Origin: a virus | Strand: one strand, 5' to 3' | Virus record (IMG/VR): IMGVR_UViG_3300002518_000025 | Location: 1 to 38,037 of that record | Length of the DNA: 38,037 nt | Part shown: positions 24,780 through 31,916 of the stretch, one piece after another | Position numbering within the stretch: position 1 is the stretch's first letter | Layout of the letters: each line of letters starts with the position of its first letter | Position numbers and translations under genes: made by a program | Notes under the pieces: model-generated | Seen by the model: only the letters and a program-made list of their open reading frames with translations | Database searches by the model: none | What the model was told of the DNA's origin: nothing

Positions 24780-25033
24780 CCGAAATACATTGGTTCTTTC
24801 TTGGGATTGGTATGGGCTGGATTTCTCTATCTGTACTCGCTCTCTTGTTTCGTGACCCCAGTTGTTCTCCGCAATCTTCATCCCCAACAACTAGTAGTCT
24901 TGTTGTTAAAGGAGCTATGAATCATTATATTCATGATTGTAGAGATGATGATAATGATGATGATGATGATGATGATGATGATATCTTGTTGGGGACTGAT
25001 CCGAGTCAGTGGAGAACATGGGAGATGAACTAA
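24776..25033 (+). CDS. Membrane protein with poly-Asp tract
   Basis: The 85-aa product has one N-terminal hydrophobic helix (WFFLGIGMGWISLSVLALLF), then a Ser-rich linker and a run of Asp (DDDNDDDDDDDDD) encoded by a GAT tract. It lies between two nuclease genes with overlapping ends. No family is recognised. The repeat tract makes the length variable and may be slippage-prone. Confidence 0.5.
   Translation: MTEIHWFFLGIGMGWISLSVLALLFRDPSCSPQSSSPTTSSLVVKGAMNHYIHDCRDDDNDDDDDDDDDILLGTDPSQWRTWEMN
24944..24982 (+). repeat. GAT trinucleotide tract
   Basis: Thirteen GAT/AAT triplets in a row, encoding poly-Asp in frame. This is a simple repeat likely to change length by slippage. Confidence 0.9.
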
Positions 25034-25984
25034 ATGACCTGGAACCTGTATAGTGATGGTATGTCCTACTCTTCGTTATGTAAATTCATGGTTTGTCGAG
25101 AACGCTTTCGGCTATACAAAGTTGAAGGTCTCCAGGAAGAACGAGGATTCCAAGCACCTCTTGAGTATGGCAACTTCTTACATGATGCTCTTGAGATTTA
25201 TGCTCAGACTCGTAACCTGAAAAAAGCACTTGTTGCAATCGATGATCAACATTGTAAGCTGTCTGATAAGTATCCTCTGAGTCAAGAAACAATCCGAGAC
25301 TGGTACATGCTGGCTAGGGGGCAGTTTCCTCTCTATGTAGACCACTGGAAAAAGTCAGACAGAAAGCGTGAGTACATCTTTTGGGAAGAAGACTTTCAGT
25401 ATGCCTATAAACTACCTTCGGGTCGTGTAATTCCGTTGTTTGGTCGATTTGATGCTGGGTTTAGGGTTGGCAAATCAACGTACCTACAAGAGAACAAGAC
25501 AAAGGGTAATATTGATCACGAAGGTTTGATGCACTCAGCACACAAAGACCTTCAAGTCATGTACTACACAATCTGTATGAGACGACTCTACCCCAATGTT
25601 CGTGGTACGCTCTACAACATTATTAAGAGACCATTATCAGATCGCTTCCCTTTACGCCAGAAAAAGACTGAGTCTCGTAAAGAGTTTCATCAGCGTGTCT
25701 TAACTGGTATAGATGAAAATCGAGAGCAGCACTTTAGTCGGTACACTATTCCAACAACCAACCATGACGTGGAAATCTTTAAGCGGCAAACCTTTATCCC
25801 TCTGCTTGAAACAGTTGCTGATTGGTGGGATTCAATCAAAGACAATCCTCATGATCCTTGGGGTAGTTCTCACCACTGGGTTCGTCCATACGGCGTTTAT
25901 GATCCAATGACATTGGGCCGACGAGGAGACCTGTTTGGCTACTTGACAACAGGCTCTCGACAAGGTATAGTAACGTGTGAATAG
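25034..25984 (+). CDS. PD-(D/E)XK nuclease (RecB/Cas4-like exonuclease)
   Basis: This 316-aa protein has the PD-(D/E)XK pattern: a conserved N-terminal SYSSLCKFMVCRERFRLYK, the helix EYGNFLHDALEIYAQ, then the Asp of PLFGRFDAGFR (about residue 140) and QENKTKG (about 155-161) with the E-x-K core. Such phage proteins of 300-330 residues are recombination exonucleases that pair with a Sak4-like annealase, and that gene follows directly. It is not a CRISPR Cas4: no cas genes are nearby. Confidence 0.82.
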   Translation: MTWNLYSDGMSYSSLCKFMVCRERFRLYKVEGLQEERGFQAPLEYGNFLHDALEIYAQTRNLKKALVAIDDQHCKLSDKYPLSQETIRDWYMLARGQFPLYVDHWKKSDRKREYIFWEEDFQYAYKLPSGRVIPLFGRFDAGFRVGKSTYLQENKTKGNIDHEGLMHSAHKDLQVMYYTICMRRLYPNVRGTLYNIIKRPLSDRFPLRQKKTESRKEFHQRVLTGIDENREQHFSRYTIPTTNHDVEIFKRQTFIPLLETVADWWDSIKDNPHDPWGSSHHWVRPYGVYDPMTLGRRGDLFGYLTTGSRQGIVTCE

Positions 25985-26014
25985 CTTTGTATCCTCTTAG
26001 AAAGTAGTAATGTA

Positions 26015-26869
26015 ATGACTGTAAAGAAAAAGCGACGTACGAAGAAATCTGTTACTCCTGGCCTTAATCTTCCCGCCAAAAAGTCTACGCTCTCCAAAGA
26101 AATGACAGACTTTACCATCTTGGTATATGGTGCAAAAAAGGTTGGTAAAACCTCTCTGATTGCTCAGTTTCCAGATGTATTCTTTCTCTTCTGCGAGAAG
26201 AATGACGCTGTAGAGGTTTTCTGTGCTCAAGACGATAGCGGTTGTCCTATCACCCTTAGAGACTGGGATGCTATCGACAAGTGGGTACACGCTGTTGTTG
26301 AGTCAGGAAACTATTCTGCAATCTGCATCGACACTCTCAAGCCCTTCTATGAGGCAGCATTTCGCTATGTCTGCGAAGACAAAGAGATTGATCACCCAAA
26401 CGAACTAGGCTTTGGTCAAGGGTGGGATGCAATTTCAAAGCTCTGCATCGGTCTTCTACAGTATATTGAAGACTCTCCTTGTGGTCTCATTATGCTTGCT
26501 CATGATAAATGGGACACTCGTGAAGATTATGATGGCAATGAGATTGAAGTGCTGTCTGTCGGTCTCTCTGGGAAGTTTGGTGAGTATGTCAGTGGTAATG
26601 CTTCTCTATGGCTTTACTTCGGTCTCAAAGGTGATGAGCGTCGTCTATTCATCAGGGGATCACAAACCTTAGAAGCAGGCAGTAGACTCTCAGAGAATTT
26701 CCTGGACTCTAAAACATCAGTCCCACTTCGAGACATCAGTATGGGAGGATCAGCAAAAGAAGCGTATAAAAACTTGTATGCCGCATTTAACAATAACTAT
26801 CATGAAGCAAAGGAAATCCCTAAGAAGAAGAAACGTAAGAAAAAAGCAGGCTTTGGAGACGTATCTTAG
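26015..26869 (+). CDS. Sak4-like RecA-fold ATPase / single-strand annealing protein
   Basis: This 284-aa protein has Walker A GAKKVGKTS (residues 39-47) and a Walker B-like AICIDTL near residue 107, on a RecA-type AAA core. A basic tail ends KKKRKKKAG. Phage Sak4 proteins are single-strand annealing ATPases that work with an exonuclease and SSB. The neighbours (RecB-like nuclease upstream and an SSB-like acidic protein downstream) fit that recombination set. Confidence 0.82.
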   Translation: MTVKKKRRTKKSVTPGLNLPAKKSTLSKEMTDFTILVYGAKKVGKTSLIAQFPDVFFLFCEKNDAVEVFCAQDDSGCPITLRDWDAIDKWVHAVVESGNYSAICIDTLKPFYEAAFRYVCEDKEIDHPNELGFGQGWDAISKLCIGLLQYIEDSPCGLIMLAHDKWDTREDYDGNEIEVLSVGLSGKFGEYVSGNASLWLYFGLKGDERRLFIRGSQTLEAGSRLSENFLDSKTSVPLRDISMGGSAKEAYKNLYAAFNNNYHEAKEIPKKKKRKKKAGFGDVS

Positions 26870-26893
26870 CTCCCTTATTAGGAATTACGATTG

Positions 26894-27670
26894 ATGGCAA
26901 AGAAAAAAGCAGCGGACGGTTTTGATTTCCTCAAGAAGAAGATTCAGAAGCACTGGGACAAGAGTCGGAAGAAGAAAGACCCCTTTAAGTCATTTGAAGC
27001 ACCTGATGGTGTTTACATCGCTCGTCTTGCATCAGTAAAAGCTGGTGCGACTAAGAATGATGATGCCTACCTGTCTTTCCAATTCATTATCAACTCTCCC
27101 TCAGAGGTTGAAGATGTTCATACTCAAGGTCTTAGACCTTCTGTCATGCATGTCTTCAAAGCATCAGCTAAGATGTCTGAGGAGGATAAGGTAGACCGTG
27201 CTGTCTTTGATCTACAGAAACTTGGTGTTGAGACTGACGAACTTGATCTGGTAGAAATCAAGGAACTGGCAGGCAGTCTCAAAAGCAATCCTGTTTACGT
27301 TAGTCTCAAAGTGGTTAACCGAGATGGGTACTGTAACGCCAACATTCTTGGTCTAAAAAAAGACTACGATCCTGATGAAGAGGATGACCTGGATGAGGTT
27401 GAAGACGAAGATGATGAGGATAACGAAGAGACCGAGAATGAGTCTGAAGATGAAGATAACGAAGAGACTGAAGATGAGGATGAGGAGTTTGTACCTGAAA
27501 AGAAAGAGGAGTACATGTTCTCTCCTGTTACTGGTGCAAAGCAGAAGCCTTGTCGTGTAGTTAGTGTTAGCACTCGTAAAAAGACTGTCAGTGTTAAACG
27601 TCTGCACGACAATAAAATCTTTAAGGACATTACCTGGAGCAAACTGGGTGATCCTGTAGAAGAAGAGTAG
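26894..27670 (+). CDS. Putative single-stranded DNA-binding protein, acidic tail
   Basis: The start is ATG 26894; an upstream TTG in frame is less likely. The 258-aa product has a lysine-rich N-terminus and an OB-like beta region (GVYIARLASVKAGATKNDDA, LSFQFII, VYVSLKVVNRDGYCNANI). A Glu/Asp-rich stretch follows (about 160-205) and then a conserved end RVVSVSTRKKTVSVKRL. An acidic region is typical of SSBs that recruit partners. It is the natural SSB candidate beside the Sak4-like gene. No exact family is recognised beyond resemblance to DUF669-like SSBs. Confidence 0.6.
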   Translation: MAKKKAADGFDFLKKKIQKHWDKSRKKKDPFKSFEAPDGVYIARLASVKAGATKNDDAYLSFQFIINSPSEVEDVHTQGLRPSVMHVFKASAKMSEEDKVDRAVFDLQKLGVETDELDLVEIKELAGSLKSNPVYVSLKVVNRDGYCNANILGLKKDYDPDEEDDLDEVEDEDDEDNEETENESEDEDNEETEDEDEEFVPEKKEEYMFSPVTGAKQKPCRVVSVSTRKKTVSVKRLHDNKIFKDITWSKLGDPVEEE

Positions 27671-27689
27671 AAGTAGGTAGTATTTTTCA

Positions 27690-27740
27690 CCAAGAGTAGC
27701 CAATGAGGTTTCTGGGGTTGCCTGGGCTACTCTTGGTTTT
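27690..27740 (+). terminator. Rho-independent terminator
   Basis: A 12-bp perfect stem (CCAAGAGTAGCC at 27690-27701 with 27725-27736) is followed by TTTT. It ends the recombination operon. Confidence 0.85.
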
Positions 27741-27763
27741 CATTTTGTATTGAGGAGTAAAGT

Positions 27764-28150
27764 ATGCCTCCATCCCTACCAAATTGGACACTAAACCAAA
27801 CCTGTGCAATTTCTGCTCTCAACAACTGGGCAGAACAAGGTGGATTACGAGACTATACAATCGAGAAAAATCATACCTCTGGGACGTATGACATCTATAT
27901 GCATGAGGCTCGTTCGCTTGAAAACCAAGTAGCTCGTAAAGCAGAAAGACACGTAGTAATCAGTCAACCGGAAGAAGAAAAATATGGTGTCTCTTGGTTA
28001 CTGCTCAATGATGTTCTTAACATGATTCATATGTGGAACAAAGATGCTTATGCATCTCCTGTGCATCGGTCAGAAGAAAAAAATATAAGTAATGCAAAGA
28101 CTGAAGACTCAGAAGATACTGAAGGTTCAAAAGATACTGAAGACGTGTAG
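27764..28150 (+). CDS. Hypothetical protein with acidic repetitive tail
   Basis: This 128-aa protein starts after GAGGAG and is likely soluble. It ends with a repetitive acidic stretch (SEDTEGSKDTEDV) that resembles the tail of the SSB-like protein upstream. A helical core with Trp-rich segments (LNNWAEQGG, VSWLLLNDVLNMIHMW) is visible. No family recognised. Confidence 0.6.
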   Translation: MPPSLPNWTLNQTCAISALNNWAEQGGLRDYTIEKNHTSGTYDIYMHEARSLENQVARKAERHVVISQPEEEKYGVSWLLLNDVLNMIHMWNKDAYASPVHRSEEKNISNAKTEDSEDTEGSKDTEDV

Positions 28151-28291
28151 ATTGTTCTGTGGCGGAATTGGCAGACGCTGCCCCAACGAAGGGGCTGATC
28201 ATAGGGGTTAACCTTGGCTGTTCTAGCGAGACCAGAGTGTACCACTAAATAATTGTATGTTGTGCAGGTTTGAGTCCTGTCAGAACAATCT
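28149..28291 (+). ncRNA. tRNA-like element with an oversized central insertion
   Basis: An acceptor-like stem pairs TGTTCTG (28153-28159) with CAGAACA (28281-28287) and can extend to 11 bp (28149-28159 / 28281-28291). Bases 8-9 are TG, and a Leu/Ser-type D-arm GCGGAATTGGCAGACGC follows at 28162-28178. A T-arm GCAGG-TTTGAGT-CCTGT lies at 28264-28280. Between D- and T-arm there are about 85 nt instead of the usual 35-40. They begin with a GCCCC/GGGGC hairpin whose loop has only six bases, so no normal anticodon arm is clear. It may be a tRNA with an insertion, a tRNA-like structure, or a decayed tRNA. Confidence 0.55.
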
Positions 28292-28303
28292 GCATTTTGT
28301 TAT

Positions 28304-28425
28304 AGGCAGGCTTAGCAACAACTAACTATGTGATACCTCAAACGGTTTCCTAGTTAAGCATGTAGTGATGCTGTGAGGTTGTTGGCAGTAAGAACTTGTA
28401 GTTCCCTGCTTCTCTAAGCCTGCTT
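28304..28425 (+). ncRNA. Highly structured RNA candidate with pseudoknot
   Basis: A 12-bp closing stem (28304-28315 / 28414-28425; core GCAGGCTTAG) encloses nested helices: CAACAAC 28316-28322 with GTTGTTG 28378-28384, ACCTCA 28335-28340 with TGAGGT 28374-28379, GCAT/ATGC 28358-28371, GAAC-TTGTA-GTTC 28392-28404 inside GCAG/CTGC. A crossing helix pairs TAACTA 28323-28328 with TAGTTA 28351-28356, which would form a pseudoknot. The adjoining ACCTCA and CAACAAC helices compete for two bases. A T-rich stretch follows. No known RNA family is recognised. Confidence 0.5.
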
Positions 28426-28449
28426 TTCTTATTTCTCAAGGATGTATCA

Positions 28450-28650
28450 ATGTCAGAGACTCGGATTACACCAGATGCTCAGTCACGATTTAATTATCTA
28501 CTCAGTCAGAATCCTAGTTTTACAGATTATCTAGGCAGTAACGATATCAGGCTCACAGAATTCACATGTGCTCGATGTGCTATTGTAGCATCGTGTACGT
28601 CAGCCTTTGATACGTACAATCTTCATGGTGATTGTTTGGAGATGAAATGA
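28450..28650 (+). CDS. Small Cys-containing hypothetical protein
   Basis: This 66-aa protein begins after AAGGATGTATCA and has a Cys cluster (TCARCAIVASC, later GDC) that could hold a metal. Its end overlaps the next gene's start (ATGATG at 28647). No family recognised. Confidence 0.55.
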   Translation: MSETRITPDAQSRFNYLLSQNPSFTDYLGSNDIRLTEFTCARCAIVASCTSAFDTYNLHGDCLEMK

Positions 28651-28901
28651 TGAAGCGTAGAGATGCAATCAAGAGCGGTATAGCGGCAACACTAGGCTGT
28701 CTAGTTCCCTGGAAAACACCTGTTAAAGAAGCTGCATCAATTCCATGTGTAGTAGAAGATGCTCCATCCTTAACTTGGATAAACATCGTAGATGGACACT
28801 GGAATGTAACTGTACACAATGGTGATGGCACCAGCATTACTAAAACATATCCTGTGGATATTTCACAAAGTTGTACATATGGTAGTTGCTCTCGACTGTG
28901 A
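28647..28901 (+). CDS. Small exported protein with Tat-like signal
   Basis: The start is ATG 28647, with TTTGGAGATGAA upstream. The 84-aa product begins MMKRRDAIKSGIAATLGCL, a twin-arginine-like N-terminus with a short hydrophobic stretch, followed by a small beta domain with four further Cys. The RRDAIKSG pattern is typical of bacterial Tat substrates rather than of phage proteins. It overlaps the DNA polymerase gene by 23 bases. Function unknown. Confidence 0.5.
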   Translation: MMKRRDAIKSGIAATLGCLVPWKTPVKEAASIPCVVEDAPSLTWINIVDGHWNVTVHNGDGTSITKTYPVDISQSCTYGSCSRL

Positions 28902-30807
28902 AGCGAACGGAGTAGATTTAGTACACGGCTGCAAACCTTTCTTTGTAGCCATGTGCAGCGATCAGGGGAACGTCCTATACTGGCAATGGGATGTTGATCC
29001 TTTGACTCGTGAGCCTCAAATTTCTAAAGGAGAACTTGATGAAATCCAAAACGCCATTACGTTATCCTCACCCTCTCAATCCAACGAAAGAATCATCTTC
29101 CATAACGCCTTATTTGACATCAGGGCATTGTCTGTTGTCGGACTTACGCGTCCCGACTGGTTTAACATTCTTGGTGACACACTCCTCAAATCCCATTGCT
29201 ACAACTCCCTTGAGCCACATGGTCTTAAAGAATTGTGTATCCGTTACCTCGGAATCCTCGATGACGACCAGCAAAACCTCAGAAACGCAGTCAACCAAGC
29301 CAGAACAATAGCATCTAAGAAAGGATGGGACATAGCAAAGCCCCACCACCCTCACTTTCCTGCTCAGAAAAGAGCACCAAAAGAGGGATGGTGGGTTATG
29401 GACATGTGGTTACCGAGAGCAGTAGCTCAAGCTGAGAACTACGAATCCAATCACCCTTGGTGGTCAATCCTCAAGACTTACGGCATTAGAGATGTTGAAC
29501 GAACCATACTTCTTAATGAAATGTATGACCAGTTCCTCTCTGAAGAAAACCTCAAGAATCAATATGAAGAACAAAAAGCACTGCTGGAACCTGTCTACGA
29601 TATGATGGAGTTTGGAATCTCGTTAGACCTCAGAGCTATCAAATCTTCTATTGCTGAGTTTAGACAGGAGTCTGAACATCATGCTGCCCAAGCAACTAAG
29701 GCTTTGAGAAAAAACATAAATCTCAGTAGCGTACCTCAGATGCGTAAAGCTCTGTATGAAGACTTGAGAATCCCTTTAGATGGTGTACCGGCTACCAAGA
29801 CAGGACCATCAACCAAAGCTTCTGTGTTACTCGACTTGTTAGATAATGACAAGCTTTCCATTAGGCAGCAGAAATTTGTCGGTAATGTCCTCTGCTCTAA
29901 AAAGATTGCCAAATCAGGCCAGTATGTTGAGTCCTACAATTGGTTCAAGCGTGGTAACAGAGTCCATCCAAACTTTAACATTACTGGTACAGCCACCACC
30001 AGACTCTCCAGTTCGGCCCCTAACGGCACCAATATTGGCAAAGGGGCGGACCCCTTCGCTGATCAATATCCTATTCTGAAGCCTCTGGACGACGTTAACA
30101 TGTCTCTCCGTAGACTATTTTCCCCAGAAAAAAACAGGGTTTGGTACGCCATTGATTATGCTCAGCTTCAACTCCGTATTTTTGCTTACGTCTCTGATGA
30201 GGTTTCCTTAATAAAAGCATTTGATGATGGTTGGGATGCTCATGATTATATGGCTCATAGAATCTTCAAGCTTGCAGACGGCATTACACCAACATCGGGT
30301 CAAAGACGCGTTGCAAAAAACGTAAACTTCGGGTTCATTTTCGGAGCATCACCATCAAAGATCGAAGCTACTGCTCGTCGTCCTGGCCTTTGGGATGATA
30401 TTATCAAGATGTTTCCGAACGCTCATGCATTCATCAGAAAGGTTTCCAAGCAGGTACAAAAGCATGGTTGCGTTTATACCTCATCAGGCTATCGTTTAGA
30501 AGTACCCCACAAGGACGGATACAAAGGCGTCAACTATATCGTTCAGGGGGATGAAGGAATCATTGTTAAACGGGCTATGGTTACTTGTCATGCCTACCTG
30601 AAATCCCTCAAGACAATATCTGCTCACCTCACCCTTAATGTTCATGATGAGCTTCTGTTCGATTTCCCCAAATACACGCCTCTGAAGTTTGTCCGGTCTC
30701 TTAAAATGCGTATGGAAGAGGCAGGAGCATCTATTGATATGGATACTCCTGTAGAAGTAAAAAGAATTACAACCAACTGGTCTACAGGAAAGGTCGTCAC
30801 TTTATGA
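28879..30807 (+). CDS. DNA polymerase, family A
   Basis: The start is ATG 28879 (MVVALDCEANG), which places the exonuclease Asp/Glu at the N-terminus; earlier codons in the frame overlap the previous gene. The 642-aa enzyme has 3'-5' exonuclease motifs DCE and FHNALFDIRAL, and polymerase motif A AIDYAQLQLR (about 422-431), motif B RRVAKNVNFGFIFGAS (about 475-490) and motif C LNVHDELLFD (about 584-593). In motif B the usual Tyr before the last Gly is Phe (IFG), while the Phe of NFG is kept. It replicates phage DNA with the primase-helicase downstream. Confidence 0.94.
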   Translation: MVVALDCEANGVDLVHGCKPFFVAMCSDQGNVLYWQWDVDPLTREPQISKGELDEIQNAITLSSPSQSNERIIFHNALFDIRALSVVGLTRPDWFNILGDTLLKSHCYNSLEPHGLKELCIRYLGILDDDQQNLRNAVNQARTIASKKGWDIAKPHHPHFPAQKRAPKEGWWVMDMWLPRAVAQAENYESNHPWWSILKTYGIRDVERTILLNEMYDQFLSEENLKNQYEEQKALLEPVYDMMEFGISLDLRAIKSSIAEFRQESEHHAAQATKALRKNINLSSVPQMRKALYEDLRIPLDGVPATKTGPSTKASVLLDLLDNDKLSIRQQKFVGNVLCSKKIAKSGQYVESYNWFKRGNRVHPNFNITGTATTRLSSSAPNGTNIGKGADPFADQYPILKPLDDVNMSLRRLFSPEKNRVWYAIDYAQLQLRIFAYVSDEVSLIKAFDDGWDAHDYMAHRIFKLADGITPTSGQRRVAKNVNFGFIFGASPSKIEATARRPGLWDDIIKMFPNAHAFIRKVSKQVQKHGCVYTSSGYRLEVPHKDGYKGVNYIVQGDEGIIVKRAMVTCHAYLKSLKTISAHLTLNVHDELLFDFPKYTPLKFVRSLKMRMEEAGASIDMDTPVEVKRITTNWSTGKVVTL

Positions 30808-31298
30808 ATCAACCAGCTAGCCATCGTCCTGTTAGTTATAGCGGTATCAAGTTCCAAAATAGGCTATCTGCCAAATATGCAGTCCTGTTTGATAATCTAG
30901 ATATTGAATGGATCTACCGTCCTATCTTTATTAGGGATGGATCAGACTCATTTGGCTTCGATTTCCATATTCAGTTTGCAGATAAAAATAAGCATGCTCT
31001 GGTAGTTATCAAGCCATCCAATCCTTTTTCGTCTGAAATTCAGCATGTGCTATCAGGCATTGGTACTGTTCATGACATGTTTGGTGTTGTAGTAGACCCA
31101 CATACCCATACCGCCGACATTATGTTTTTGTATGGTTCGTTCCAAGGTTCTCTTAATGCTAGTCGTATTGAGCACAGTTTGGGTGGGCGAATCAATGAAG
31201 TTCAGATGCCCCTAATCAATTTCCTTCAGAGCGGTAAGCATCTTATGGTGAGTCAATTTGATACTGCGGTAGAATCTGTTAACAACTTTAGGATTTAA
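30804..31298 (+). CDS. Putative PD-(D/E)XK-like nuclease or restriction-fold protein
   Basis: The 164-aa product starts at the ATGA overlap with the polymerase. It has the pattern SGIKFQNRLSAKYAVLFDNL, a helical N-terminus that in phages precedes a restriction-type core, then GFDFHIQFADKNKHALVVIK with Asp and a Lys in PD-(D/E)XK spacing. The catalytic set is not complete by eye, so activity is uncertain. Confidence 0.5.
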   Translation: MNQPASHRPVSYSGIKFQNRLSAKYAVLFDNLDIEWIYRPIFIRDGSDSFGFDFHIQFADKNKHALVVIKPSNPFSSEIQHVLSGIGTVHDMFGVVVDPHTHTADIMFLYGSFQGSLNASRIEHSLGGRINEVQMPLINFLQSGKHLMVSQFDTAVESVNNFRI

Positions 31299-31299
31299 G

Positions 31300-31476
31300 A
31301 TGTACAAGATTGCCTACTGGCTTGCTAGGTCAGATATCCGGTACACATCAACCATTACCTCTAGCAGTGTTCTAGTTCACGAATCAGAATCTGTTGGTGA
31401 CTGCCTTTTACGTATCAGCAAAGAACTTGAAGAAGCTGGCTACACAACTAAAATTATGGATGCTTCACATGCTTAG
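31300..31476 (+). CDS. Small hypothetical protein
   Basis: This 58-aa protein starts at ATG 31300, with TTTAGGA seven bases upstream, one base after the previous stop. It is soluble-looking, with a C-terminal helix CLLRISKELEEAGY. It overlaps the next, membrane-type gene by 17 bases. No family recognised. Confidence 0.5.
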   Translation: MYKIAYWLARSDIRYTSTITSSSVLVHESESVGDCLLRISKELEEAGYTTKIMDASHA

Positions 31477-31681
31477 CTACGTATGTATGTTTGTAAAATT
31501 AAATAGCCTGTTGCTGTGTATCTACATTGGGAAGAACTATGTAGACTGGGTCATTCCTTGGGCACTAGTGCTGTTCCTGTTTGCAGTTGTTGATGTCTAC
31601 GCTAGTCGTCTTAACTTAAATAGCTTCATTGCTGAACTTAACGCCAAGATTGAAAGTGAGATCAAAAATGACCGGCTGTAA
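31460..31681 (+). CDS. Small membrane protein
   Basis: The 73-aa reading from ATG 31460 (MLHMLSYVCMFV) has two hydrophobic stretches (about residues 4-22 and 31-46) and an amphipathic C-terminal helix. Other starts in this frame lie further upstream inside the previous gene. It overlaps both neighbours. No family recognised. Confidence 0.45.
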   Translation: MLHMLSYVCMFVKLNSLLLCIYIGKNYVDWVIPWALVLFLFAVVDVYASRLNLNSFIAELNAKIESEIKNDRL

Positions 31682-31910
31682 ATACTGCTCGTCTTGGGAT
31701 GATGCTTGTGGCACCTGTAAGGGGTGCGGTAGGAACCTACTCTATAAAGCATCTCCTATTGCTGAAGTCATCTACTCAGAATACTCGCCTAGTGATGATC
31801 AACACTTTGCTAGCTGTGTTGAGCAAGGTGAAGACATTATTAAAGTCCTGTACGATCTGCTAATGCACCTCGGCATGCACAGAACAATTAAGGCCCTCCA
31901 GTCAAAGTAA
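31668..31910 (+). CDS. Small zinc-ribbon-like protein
   Basis: The start is ATG 31668, with its start overlapping the previous gene's end. The 80-aa product has CKYC and CGTCKGCG (about residues 4-23), which look like a zinc ribbon, followed by a helical C-terminus IIKVLYDLLMHLGMHRTI. It precedes the primase-helicase. Function unknown; a DNA- or protein-binding adapter is a guess. Confidence 0.6.
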   Translation: MTGCKYCSSWDDACGTCKGCGRNLLYKASPIAEVIYSEYSPSDDQHFASCVEQGEDIIKVLYDLLMHLGMHRTIKALQSK

Positions 31911-31916
31911 GAATCA

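Noticed and set aside
27353-27703. Minus-strand Ser-rich frames over the acidic region at 27370-27490
   Set aside because: They mirror the Glu/Asp codons of the SSB-like gene on the plus strand.
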